Assembly (NCBI GenBank): GCA_964616875.1
Contig: CAZTSJ010000020.1
Location: 1 to 15,279, forward strand
Source: RBG-16-66-20 sp964616875
GTDB lineage: Bacteria; Pseudomonadota; Gammaproteobacteria; Burkholderiales; SG8-39
DNA length: 15,279 nt
Direction of reading: 5' to 3'
The translations under genes and the position numbers were made by a program. Of the stretch, positions 1 to 6,472 are shown piece after piece (the stretch's first letter is position 1; each line of letters begins with the position of its first letter). The notes under the pieces were generated by a model. That model saw only the letters and a program-made list of their open reading frames with translations. It searched no databases and was not told the origin of the DNA.

Positions 1-1
1 T

Positions 2-1381
2 TCCGCGTTGCCCGGGCTCTCGCCCGCAAAGGCGGCTGAAATCCTGCAGCAGACCGACCGTTTGATCGCCACCGTTCCGGAAGTGAAGCGCGTGTTCGGC
101 AAGATCGGCCGCGCCGAGACCGCGACCGACCCAGCGCCGCTTGAGATGGTCGAGACCACCGTGCAACTGAAGCCGCGCAGCGAATGGCGCCCGGGCATGA
201 CGCCGGAGAAGCTGGTCGAGGAACTGGACCGCCTGGTGCAGCTGCCGGGGCTCGCCAACATCTGGATCCCGCCGATCCGCAACCGCATCGACATGCTTGC
301 CACCGGCATCAAGAGCCCGCTCGGCATCAAGGTGTCCGGCAACGACCTGGCGCAGATCGAGCAGGCGGCGCAGGCGATCGAACGGGTCGTGAAGAACGTG
401 CCCGGGGCTTCATCGGTGCTGGCCGAGCGCGTGAGCGGCGGGCGGTATATCGATGTGACCATCGACCGGGCGGCGGCGGCGCGCTATGGGCTCAACATCA
501 TCGACGTGCAATCGGTCGTCGGCAGCGCGATCGGGGGCGAGACGGTCGGTGAAACCATCGAGGGCCGGCGGCGCTTTCCGATCAGCGTGCGCTATCCGCG
601 CGAATTGCGCGACTCCGTGGAAAAACTGCGGTCCCTGCCGATCGTGACCGAAGCGGGTGCGCAGATCACGCTGGGCACGGTGGCGAAGCTCGACATCTCG
701 GACGGTCCGCCGATGCTGCGCAGCGAAAACGCGCGGCTCGCTGGCTGGATCTACGTCGACATCCGCGGGCGCGATCTCGTATCGGTGGTCAAGGAAGCGA
801 AGCAGGCTGTGGCGCGCGAGGTCAAGCTGCCGCCCGGCGTTTCGGTCGCCTGGTCCGGCCAGTTCGAGTTCCTCGAGCGGGCGCAGAAGCGCCTCGGCGT
901 GGTGATCCCGTTCACGCTGGCGATCATTTTCGTGCTGCTCTATCTCGCATTCAGGCGCTTCGACGAGGCGGCGCTCATCATGGTGACGCTGCCGTTCTCC
1001 TTGATCGGCGGCTTCTGGACGCTGTACCTGCTCGGCCACAACCTGTCGGTAGCAGGCGCGGTCGGTTTCATCGCGCTGGCAGGTCTCGCCGCCGAGTTCG
1101 GCGTCGTGATGCTCCTGTACCTCAGGAATGCCCTTGCGGAGTACCCACCCGGCAAGGTCCGCGAAGCCATCGATCACGGCGCGGTGCAGCGGGTGCGCCC
1201 GAAGGCGATGACCGTGGCAGTGATCCTCGGTGGCCTGGCGCCGATCATGTGGTCCGATGGCACCGGCGCCGAGGTGATGCAGCGCATTGCCGCGCCGATG
1301 ATCGGCGGCATGATCACCGCCCCATTGCTTTCGATGCTGGTGATTCCGGCGGCGTACTACTTGATGCGAAAGAGCAAGTGA
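2..1381 (+). CDS. cusA: CusA/CzcA-family heavy-metal efflux RND transporter, C-terminal part (5' end cut by window)
   Basis: This is the inner-membrane proton-antiport pump of a tripartite (pump-adaptor-outer-membrane channel) efflux system for monovalent metal ions. The frame is open from the first bases, so the N-terminal ~55% lies outside the window; about 459 residues remain of a ~1040-residue family. Visible landmarks match CusA/SilA closely. They are the porter-domain segment around PGLSPAKAAEIL, the RIDML and GIKSPLGIKVSG stretch, a FSGQ-like WSGQFEFLERA block, then hydrophobic helices such as IIFVLLYLAFRR, FIALAGLAAEFGVVML and PMIGGMITAPLLS. The RVRPKAMT loop is intact. From memory of E. 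coli CusA, the methionine-bearing VGGAMVGE stretch reads IGGETVGE here, so metal specificity may differ from Cu(I)/Ag(I). The next gene starts at the base after the stop, suggesting co-transcription. Confidence 0.93.
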   Translation, partial: SALPGLSPAKAAEILQQTDRLIATVPEVKRVFGKIGRAETATDPAPLEMVETTVQLKPRSEWRPGMTPEKLVEELDRLVQLPGLANIWIPPIRNRIDMLATGIKSPLGIKVSGNDLAQIEQAAQAIERVVKNVPGASSVLAERVSGGRYIDVTIDRAAAARYGLNIIDVQSVVGSAIGGETVGETIEGRRRFPISVRYPRELRDSVEKLRSLPIVTEAGAQITLGTVAKLDISDGPPMLRSENARLAGWIYVDIRGRDLVSVVKEAKQAVAREVKLPPGVSVAWSGQFEFLERAQKRLGVVIPFTLAIIFVLLYLAFRRFDEAALIMVTLPFSLIGGFWTLYLLGHNLSVAGAVGFIALAGLAAEFGVVMLLYLRNALAEYPPGKVREAIDHGAVQRVRPKAMTVAVILGGLAPIMWSDGTGAEVMQRIAAPMIGGMITAPLLSMLVIPAAYYLMRKSK

Positions 1382-2297
1382 TTGAAGCGCAGAGCGGCCG
1401 TCCCAAGCAGCCATAGCGCGGTCCTGGCGTGGGCACTCGGCGCGGTCGGCCTCGCGGTGTTCGCATGGGTGCTTTGGCGAATCGACTACGCGTCGTTCCT
1501 CAACGCGCTGGCGAACGCGAACGGTGCGTTCGTCGCGCTGGTGTCGGTGGCGATCCTCTTTGAGCAGTGGGTTGGGGCGGCGAAATGGCGCCTACTGCTC
1601 GTGAACCTTGGCCCAGCGCGGCTCTCCCGGGTCGTCGCCGCGAATATGGCGTCATCGCTGGCCAACTACGTAGTTCCAGTTGCCGGGGCTCCCATCGTTC
1701 GCAGCTGGCTCGTCGCGCGGTGCGAAGGGCTGCCGTTGGCATCTGTCCTTGCGACAATTGCCGTGGACCGGCTCGTGGACGGCGCCGCGTTCCTCGTGTT
1801 CGCCGCTGGGGTGATCTTCTTCATAGCCATGCCGCAAGCAGGCGAAGCGCTAAGCGCGGGTCTGATCGCCGGCACGGCGGGATCAGCGGCGATTCTCGCC
1901 GCGCTCGTGGCGCTGCTCGCGGCGTTTCGCCGCACGGTCCGCGCGGGCGGCTCAGGCGCTCGCCGCCACGCACCTGCTGTATGCGGGGCTCGCACTCGGC
2001 GTCTGGCTCGGGATCGCTCAGTACGTGCTGTTGATGGTGCTCCTCGGCTTCGTCCATGTGCTGTCGCGCTACGTGCGAATTCCCGGCGGCTGGTTGCTCG
2101 CGGCGACATTCCTGCTCGAGCTGCTCGGCGTCGACCGCGAGCGAGCGCTCGCGATGGCGCTGATCGTGCAGGTGAGCGCGATCGTCTCGGTGAACGCAGC
2201 GGGGGCGGCATCGCTCGCCTGGTTCGGCGCCGAGCTGCGGGAACTGAAGGCTCTCTACGCGAGCGGCTCGCTCCCCGGCACGCCGCCCGAGCGCTGA
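1382..2297 (+). pseudogene. UPF0104 / LPG-synthase-TM-like integral membrane protein, frameshifted
   Basis: The product looks like a polytopic inner-membrane protein of the UPF0104 (lysylphosphatidylglycerol synthase transmembrane region) type; its substrate is unknown. It starts with TTG directly after the pump stop, with AAAGAG seven bases upstream. The first frame gives about 187 good residues with hydrophobic helices, ending near AALVALLAAFRRTVRA. After that the same frame becomes an arginine-rich shadow (to 2317). The hydrophobic protein continues one frame over as AQALAATHLLYAGLALGVW and on through LLMVLLGFVHVL, PGGWLLAATFLLELLG and IVQVSAIVSV to a stop at 2295-2297. One extra G in the GGG at 1945-1947 explains the break; together the halves total ~304 residues, near the family's usual length. 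It may be a real disruption or a base-calling/assembly error in a G run. Confidence 0.7.
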
Positions 2298-2313
2298 GCA
2301 TCCGGGCTTTCTC

Positions 2314-2345
2314 TTGACTCCGTATCGCGGTACGCTGGCTTAATC
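2314..2345 (+). promoter_or_regulatory. MerR-type mercury operator/promoter upstream of lipoprotein gene
   Basis: The -35 box TTGACT (2314-2319) is followed at once by CCGTA (2320-2324), six bases, then TACGC (2331-2335). The -10 candidate is CTTAAT (2339-2344, 19-bp spacer) or TTAATC (20-bp spacer). The long spacer filled by CCGTA-N6-TACG(G) is the layout of mer operators, and the authentic merT promoter 1.5 kb away has TTGACT-CCGTA-N6-TACGG with a 19-bp spacer. Only one half-site base (TACGC for TACGG) departs. The position suggests control of the lipoprotein gene by the nearby MerR; this is inference from motif similarity. Confidence 0.6.
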
Positions 2346-2389
2346 TTCGCAAAGGCAACGTGGAGACTGTCGTGTTCCCGATCGGCGGC

Positions 2390-2947
2390 ATGCACTGGGG
2401 TCGTAGCGTCAAATTGCTCAAGACGCTGCTCGCGTTGCTCGCGCTCGCCGGTTGTTCCGCGCCGGGCCCTGGAGGAGAAGCCACGCGGCGCGCAGCGGAA
2501 GCGCAGGCGGAGGTGTCGCGGGCGATCGACTGCGCGCGCCTCGGAGCGGCGTTCGACGTCGAGGCCGGAACATCGCTTGGCGCAGGCCGCGGCGCGGCGC
2601 CGCTCGGCTCTCCGCTCAAGGTCCGGTTGCACGAGCTGCGCGCGGTGTCGCCTCTGCTGTCACCGGGGCGGAAAGAGCAATCGTCGGACAGGTTCGGCGG
2701 GCTGCTGCCGTTCCGTGTCGAGGTGAGCGGGACTTATACGGTGCTCGTCGCGTCGCTTGCTTGGGCGGACCTTGGCGCCGCGGACCCGCCGCGGCTAATC
2801 GAGCCGTTGAACTTCATGTGGGTGACGGTGTGCGGGCAGAAATTCAAGAGCGGCCTGTACAGGCTCGAGCCGGGCAGACTCTACTTCGTGCAGCTGTGGG
2901 ACAGCCCGGACCGCGAGCTCAGCCTGATGATCCGCCGGCTGCCATAG
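2390..2947 (+). CDS. Small lipoprotein of unknown function, probably MerR-controlled
   Basis: I do not recognise this protein. The N-terminus is a lipoprotein signal: a basic residue region, a leucine/alanine-rich core (LLKTLLALLALA) and lipobox LAGC with Cys22, so it should be lipid-anchored. The mature part (~164 residues) is Ala/Arg-rich at first, then a beta-rich segment including RVEVSGTYTVLVASL and GLYRLEPGRLYFVQLWDS. Two further cysteines (in AIDCARL and TVCGQKF) could form a disulfide. Starts at GTG 2360 and GTG 2408 are possible. I chose ATG 2390 because the predicted transcript begins near 2352, leaving almost no leader for GTG 2360, and because 2390 gives a compact signal peptide. 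The 3' end overlaps the convergent GDCCVxC gene by 29 bp. The promoter resembles a mercury operator, so a periplasmic metal-related role is plausible but unproven. Confidence 0.7.
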   Translation: MHWGRSVKLLKTLLALLALAGCSAPGPGGEATRRAAEAQAEVSRAIDCARLGAAFDVEAGTSLGAGRGAAPLGSPLKVRLHELRAVSPLLSPGRKEQSSDRFGGLLPFRVEVSGTYTVLVASLAWADLGAADPPRLIEPLNFMWVTVCGQKFKSGLYRLEPGRLYFVQLWDSPDRELSLMIRRLP

Positions 2948-3161
2948 GTCGCGCATCGCAACAGCCTCGGGCTGCCTGCACCGGCGGACAGGGCATGCTG
3001 CCGTAACTGCAGAACACGCAGCAGTCTCCGGCTTTCGGTTTGCTGCGGACGCCGCAGGCAGGACAGTGCCAGAAGAACATGCAGGCGTCGGTCGGCATGC
3101 TCTCGAGGCTCGTATGCCCGCACGCCGGGCACGTGAGCCTGCTCTCGAGGACCGGCGTCAC
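2919..3161 (-). CDS. GDCCVxC-domain small cysteine-rich protein of the mer operon
   Basis: This 80-residue protein belongs to the GDCCVxC family, small putative metal-binding proteins seen in mercury operons; its biochemical role is not established. Cysteine pairs are visible in order: CPAC (11-14), C27, CPAC (33-36), the signature GDCCVFC (45-51) and C58. An odd C-terminal extension follows, with another CC pair (67-68). The pattern suggests two zinc-ribbon-like knuckles plus a thiol-rich tail. The start is GTG, whose last bases overlap the merP stop (GTGA), indicating translational coupling. It is the last gene of the merT-merP operon. The extension beyond PCPP overlaps the convergent lipoprotein gene and may be lineage-specific. 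Confidence 0.82.
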   Translation of the reverse strand: MTPVLESRLTCPACGHTSLESMPTDACMFFWHCPACGVRSKPKAGDCCVFCSYGSMPCPPVQAARGCCDARPMAAGGSSG

Positions 3162-3445
3162 GGCCTGCGCGCGGCGCTGGGGAAGCCCGCGTCGCCGGTC
3201 GCCTTGACCAACCGTTCGACGCTGGTCTTGGCGTCGTCGTAGGTGACGGTCGCGGATTTCGTGTCGAAGCTCGCGCTGGCACCAAGCACGCCCGGCACCT
3301 TTTTCAGAGCGGTCTTCACGGTGAGCGGACAAACCGCACAGTACATTCCCTTGACTTCGAGTGTCACCGTGCGCGGTTCGGCCGCCACCGTCGCGGCCGC
3401 GAAGGCGAGCGCGAGCGCCGTACTAGCCGAGCAGATAAGGCGCAT
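3158..3445 (-). CDS. merP: Periplasmic mercury-binding protein MerP
   Basis: MerP captures Hg(II) in the periplasm and passes it to the membrane protein MerT. The 95-residue product has a signal peptide (MRLICSAS..., hydrophobic core ALALAFAAATVAA, likely cleavage after VAA/AEP). One heavy-metal-associated domain follows, with GMYCAVCP holding Cys36 and Cys39. Family proteins usually read GMTC..C, so the Tyr after Met is a mild variation. The ATG start lies inside the 3' end of merT (23-bp overlap), typical of this tightly coupled pair. The stop overlaps the GTG of the next gene. Identification rests on the HMA motif, signal peptide, size and position after merT. Confidence 0.93.
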   Translation of the reverse strand: MRLICSASTALALAFAAATVAAEPRTVTLEVKGMYCAVCPLTVKTALKKVPGVLGASASFDTKSATVTYDDAKTSVERLVKATGDAGFPSAARRP

Positions 3446-3815
3446 AGAACGGAAACAGCACCAGCGCCTTGGCGAAGACGAGCGTGGTCCAGAACGCGAT
3501 GCGCTGCTTGCGCCGCCCCGGCGTGGTGACGCAGGTGCCATCGGGCGCACAGGGCGCAGGCTTGAGATAAAGGCGATAGAACGCGAATCCGAAGAAGGCG
3601 AGCGCCGCGGCGACAAACAAGACGTAGTAGTCCTGGAGCGCGCTCAGACTCGCGAGCCACGCGCCGCCCATGCCAAGCGTGACGAGCACGAACGGCCCGG
3701 CACAGCAGACCGAGGCCCCCAGCGCCGCCGCAAAGCCGGCCGCAATCGAGCCGCCGGTCTTGGCCTCGTCCGAGAGCTCGACCCCTTCCGTACCCCTAGC
3801 CGCGATCGAATCCAT
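3423..3815 (-). CDS. merT: Mercuric ion transport membrane protein MerT
   Basis: MerT brings Hg(II) across the inner membrane to the cytosol, where MerA normally reduces it. Three hydrophobic helices are visible (about 22-42, 44-80 and 104-128). The diagnostic cysteine pair Cys37-Cys38 lies in the first helix (SVCCAGPF). A second cysteine pair (Cys89, Cys95, in APCAPDGTC) lies on the cytoplasmic loop, as the family has. The protein is 130 residues, about 14 longer than the common form; the extra residues are at the N-terminus. The ATG lies only a few bases after the predicted transcription start, so translation would be nearly leaderless unless the true start is elsewhere; no other in-frame ATG/GTG is available nearby. 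It is the first gene of the operon, divergent from merR. Confidence 0.93.
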   Translation of the reverse strand: MDSIAARGTEGVELSDEAKTGGSIAAGFAAALGASVCCAGPFVLVTLGMGGAWLASLSALQDYYVLFVAAALAFFGFAFYRLYLKPAPCAPDGTCVTTPGRRKQRIAFWTTLVFAKALVLFPFYAPYLLG

Positions 3816-3824
3816 CGAACCATA

Positions 3825-3855
3825 GTTTAAGCTCCGTAGCCGGGTACGGAGTCAA
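3825..3855 (-). promoter_or_regulatory. merT promoter and MerR operator
   Basis: On the minus strand: -35 TTGACT (3855-3850), a 19-bp spacer holding the dyad CCGTA (3849-3845)-N6-TACGG (3838-3834), and a -10 candidate TTAAAC (3830-3825). The overlong 19-bp spacer with the MerR dyad is the hallmark of promoters that MerR untwists when Hg(II) binds. It sits between divergent merT and merR, so MerR should also repress its own gene from here. Confidence 0.9.
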
Positions 3856-3866
3856 GGGGATGGCAC

Positions 3867-4259
3867 ATGCCGGAAATGACAATCGGAGCGCTGGCGAAGG
3901 CTTGCGGGGTCGGGGTGGAAACGGTCCGTTATTACCAGCGACGCGGATTGCTGGCGGAACCGCAACGCCCCTCGGGCGGGGTGCGGCGCTATGGCGCGGA
4001 CGCCGTTGCGCGACTCGGCTTCGTGCGGCGCGCGCAGGAGGTCGGTTTTTCGTTGGACGACGTGAAAACGCTGCTGAAGCTCGGTGAAACTCCAAACTGC
4101 CGCGGCGCACGGGCGCTCGCGGCAAGGAAGCTCGAGCTGGTCGAGGCACGCCTGCAGAGCCTGCAGCGCATGCGCCGCGCGCTAGCGGATCTGATTGCGC
4201 AATGCGATGCCGGCGGTGAGCGCCGCTGTCCTATCATCGCAAGCTTGGCAAGGCAGTGA
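3867..4259 (+). CDS. merR: Mercury-responsive transcriptional regulator MerR
   Basis: MerR represses and, with Hg(II), activates the divergent mer promoter. The 130-residue product starts with the winged HTH (MTIGALAKACGVGVETVRYY, then QRRGLL and GGVRRY), followed by the dimer helix. The three Hg(II) cysteines are Cys78 (PNCRG), Cys113 (AQCDAGG) and Cys121 (RRCPIIASL). The first spacing (35) equals the Tn501-type protein; the loop between the last two is one residue shorter (8 instead of 9 apart). The C-terminal CPIIASL closely follows classical MerR CPLIASL. AAGGGG lies seven bases before ATG 3867; ATG 3876 is an alternative. Its 3' end faces the metalloprotease-like gene with nine bases between stops. 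Confidence 0.95.
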   Translation: MPEMTIGALAKACGVGVETVRYYQRRGLLAEPQRPSGGVRRYGADAVARLGFVRRAQEVGFSLDDVKTLLKLGETPNCRGARALAARKLELVEARLQSLQRMRRALADLIAQCDAGGERRCPIIASLARQ

Positions 4260-4268
4260 TCGCCCATG

Positions 4269-4916
4269 TCAGCGCGTAGAGGTCAGCAGGAGGTTTTCCA
4301 TTCCCTTCCTCGCGATTCGTGCGCATTGCTCGACGGTTAGCCGGGTATTCGCCGGTGCAGTCTCGTCGCGCATCAGGTTGTCCGGCCCGTCGGAGTGCTC
4401 GCCACTGTCCATCAGCACATGCGCCAGCTCATGGGCAAGCGCGATGCCGAGGTCGCGCGAGGCCAGGGTCACCCAGACCGTACCGGCGAGTTCCGGCCGA
4501 GTTTGGCTGTTGCCGCGGCCGATGGCCTCCGCATCGAAGGCCGGGCGCTGGCGCGTGCCTGCAACGAAATAGACCGCGGGCTTGCCCAGCGGCAACGCGC
4601 GCGCAAGTTCACGCGCCGCCGGGGTGGAAAAATCTCGATATCGGTCCGGCGCGCCGATCCGCAGCAGTTCCGCTTTCTCCAGTGCGACGCCGCATTGCTC
4701 CAGGATCCTCGCACTCTGGCTCACCGCCGCAAGAATCGGCTCGGGCGTCCAGCCGCTGCCCTCGAGGTAGGCGAGCGTCAGATGAAGTCGATGCGGGCCG
4801 GCCAGCGGCTCGAGCGCGAGGGCGCGCCGCTCCAGAATGGTGATGGCGCCCGGATCCTGCGCCTGCGCGGCAAACACCGCAAGGACAAGGAGCAGGAAGT
4901 AACGCAATCGCGCCAT
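4269..4916 (-). CDS. Exported HExxH metalloprotease-like protein (metzincin-like motif)
   Basis: I do not recognise a named family. The 215-residue product has a signal peptide (MARLRYFLLLVLAVFAAQAQ, cleavage near 20). A ~120-residue domain of mixed helix/strand follows, then a zinc-binding signature: HELAH at 162-166, a third candidate ligand His174 (SGEHS) and a downstream NLM (180-182) resembling a Met-turn. The spacing HELAH-x7-H is longer than the classical HExxHxxGxxH. The product is therefore probably a small periplasmic zinc peptidase, or a catalytically altered relative. ATG 4916 is chosen over a start at 5009, which would run into the preceding gene and put the signal peptide internally. 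It lies 19 bp downstream of the ArsR-rhodanese gene on the same strand, so likely one operon. Confidence 0.72.
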   Translation of the reverse strand: MARLRYFLLLVLAVFAAQAQDPGAITILERRALALEPLAGPHRLHLTLAYLEGSGWTPEPILAAVSQSARILEQCGVALEKAELLRIGAPDRYRDFSTPAARELARALPLGKPAVYFVAGTRQRPAFDAEAIGRGNSQTRPELAGTVWVTLASRDLGIALAHELAHVLMDSGEHSDGPDNLMRDETAPANTRLTVEQCARIARKGMENLLLTSTR

Positions 4917-4935
4917 CAAGGCCGGCAGTTCCGCG

Positions 4936-5595
4936 TCAGCGCTCCACCGGCAACCCGGCGGCACGCCATTCCGGATAGCCGTTTTCCAGCCGCTTTGCTT
5001 TGAAGCCACGCCGCCGCAGCTTTTCGACCGCCTCGAAGGACATCAGGCAGTAGGGGCCGCGGCAGTAGGCGATGATTTCCTTCCGTTTCGGCAGCTTCGA
5101 GAGGTAACTCTCCAGTCTTTCGAGCGGCACGTTGATGGCGCCGGGAAGGTGTCCGGCCGCATACTCCTCGGCCGGCCGCACGTCGAGAACCGTAACCAGA
5201 CCCTTCCTCGCGCGATTGAGGACTTCGCCGGCCGCTACCGGTTCGAGCTTGTCGCGATGCGCGAGCCAATCCTGCAGCAGCTTCTCGACGTCGGCGACGC
5301 GGTGCTCGGCCACTGAACGCAGCGCCTCCAGCAGCAGGCTCACGTCGTCGCCCGCCAGGGAGTAATAGACGCGCAAGCCCGCCTTGCGTGCATTGACCAG
5401 GCCCGCTTGGCGCAATGTCTGCAGGTGCTTGGAGGTGTTGGCGACCGACAGGCCGCTCATCGCGGCGAGGCTGTCCACGCCCCTCTCTCCCTGGGCGACG
5501 AACTCCAGGATCTGCAGCCGGCCCGCGCTGCCCAGGGCGGCAGCGACGCGACCGATGGCCTGGTACAGCTTGAGCTTGGCGAGATCGCTTGACAT
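4936..5595 (-). CDS. ArsR-family regulator fused to a rhodanese domain
   Basis: A two-domain protein of 219 residues. Residues ~5-95 form an ArsR winged HTH (GRLQILEFVAQGE, GLSVANTSKHLQTLRQAGLV, RVYYSL wing). Residues ~115-219 form a rhodanese domain (VLDVRPAEEYAAGHLPGA, active loop AYCRGPYCLMS with Cys178 and Cys183, NGYPEWRAAGLPVE). The HTH lacks the ELCVCDL cysteine motif of arsenic sensors, so sensing probably uses the rhodanese thiol, for instance a persulfide; that is inference. ATG 5595 is preferred over TTG 5622, which lies inside the operator palindrome. It is divergent from the desaturase-family gene and followed by the metalloprotease-like gene. Confidence 0.9.
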   Translation of the reverse strand: MSSDLAKLKLYQAIGRVAAALGSAGRLQILEFVAQGERGVDSLAAMSGLSVANTSKHLQTLRQAGLVNARKAGLRVYYSLAGDDVSLLLEALRSVAEHRVADVEKLLQDWLAHRDKLEPVAAGEVLNRARKGLVTVLDVRPAEEYAAGHLPGAINVPLERLESYLSKLPKRKEIIAYCRGPYCLMSFEAVEKLRRRGFKAKRLENGYPEWRAAGLPVER

Positions 5596-5615
5596 GGCGC
5601 TGATTGCTATTCTAC

Positions 5616-5637
5616 TATTCAACCAATTAGTTGAATA
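5616..5637. promoter_or_regulatory. Near-perfect 22-bp palindrome, probable ArsR-type operator
   Basis: Arms TATTCAAC (5616-5623) and GTTGAATA (5630-5637) are exact inverted repeats around CAATTA, with a single mismatched pair across the full 22 bp. It lies in the short AT-rich gap between the divergent ArsR-rhodanese and desaturase-family genes. A TTCAA-N-TTGAA dyad here is what an ArsR dimer site would look like. It would cover the start region of both transcripts, consistent with autorepression and repression of the neighbour. Confidence 0.65.
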
Positions 5638-5648
5638 TAGGCATGGTC

Positions 5649-6461
5649 ATGGGCTTCACCATCCCGGCGGACGCGGAACTGGCAGTCAGGCTGGGCGCAT
5701 TCCTGATGATATTTGCGTCGCTCGCTCTCTGGGAGTTGGCCGCCCCCGCGCGCGCGGCACGCCTGCCGCGGGCCTTGCGCTGGCGTGCCAATCTCGGACT
5801 GGCCGGGTTCAATACGGTGCTGCTGCGCATCGCATTGCCAGGATCCGCTCTGGCCTTTGCAGCGCTGGCCGCCGAGCAGAACTGGGGACTGCTCAACCGC
5901 TTCGCGGTGCCGGGCTGGGTCGCAGTGCCAGTCAGCATCGTGGTACTGGACCTGGCCATCTATTTCCAGCACGTCCTGCTGCATGCCGTCCCGGTGCTGG
6001 CCCGGCTGCACGCCGTGCATCACGCGGACCCCGACTTCGACGTCACCACGGGAATCCGCTTCCATCCGCTCGAGATGGTGCTCTCTGCCGCGATCAAGTT
6101 CGCGGCGATTGCGTCCCTGGGAGCCCCTGTTCTCGCGGTGCTGGTGTTCGAGGTTCTGCTCAACGCGGCCTCCATGTTCAACCATGCCAACGCATCTCTG
6201 CCGAAGTGGCTCGAGCCCTGGGTGCGCGGAATCGTCGTGACACCGGACATGCACAGAATTCATCACTCCGTCATCGAGGCGGAGCGCAACAGCAACTATG
6301 GATTCTGCCTCTCGATCTGGGACCACTTGCTTGGCACCTATACCCCCGCACCGCGCGGTGAGTTGGATATCGGCCTCGCGGCCTGGCGCGAACCGGAATC
6401 CGTGGCGACGCTTCTTGGCGCGCTGGAGATGCCGTTCCTCAGCGCGCGCGCGAAACACTAA
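5649..6461 (+). CDS. Fatty acid hydroxylase / sterol desaturase family membrane protein
   Basis: This is a polytopic di-iron membrane oxygenase of the fatty-acid-hydroxylase superfamily; the substrate (lipid or sterol-like) cannot be told from sequence. The histidine clusters are visible: HVLLH (108-112), HAVHH (121-125), His139, His179 and HRIHH (202-206). Helices lie around 12-31, 55-76, 88-112 and 145-172, and the C-terminus carries the family's WDHLLGTYTP. ATG 5649 is chosen because AGG (5639-5641) lies seven bases upstream; ATG 5643 and TTG 5631 are less well placed. It is transcribed away from the ArsR-rhodanese regulator across the palindrome, suggesting regulation by it. The 3' end faces the DMT gene with 11 bp between stops. 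Confidence 0.87.
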   Translation: MGFTIPADAELAVRLGAFLMIFASLALWELAAPARAARLPRALRWRANLGLAGFNTVLLRIALPGSALAFAALAAEQNWGLLNRFAVPGWVAVPVSIVVLDLAIYFQHVLLHAVPVLARLHAVHHADPDFDVTTGIRFHPLEMVLSAAIKFAAIASLGAPVLAVLVFEVLLNAASMFNHANASLPKWLEPWVRGIVVTPDMHRIHHSVIEAERNSNYGFCLSIWDHLLGTYTPAPRGELDIGLAAWREPESVATLLGALEMPFLSARAKH

Positions 6462-6472
6462 CCGAGCGCCTG

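Noticed and set aside
410..1414. Long minus-strand open frame (334 codons) opposite the RND pump
   Set aside because: Arg/His-rich composition without domains; it mirrors a well-identified plus-strand gene in high-GC DNA.
3243..3830. 195-codon plus-strand open frame opposite merT/merP
   Set aside because: MerT and MerP on the minus strand have diagnostic cysteines, signal peptide and promoter; the plus frame has none.
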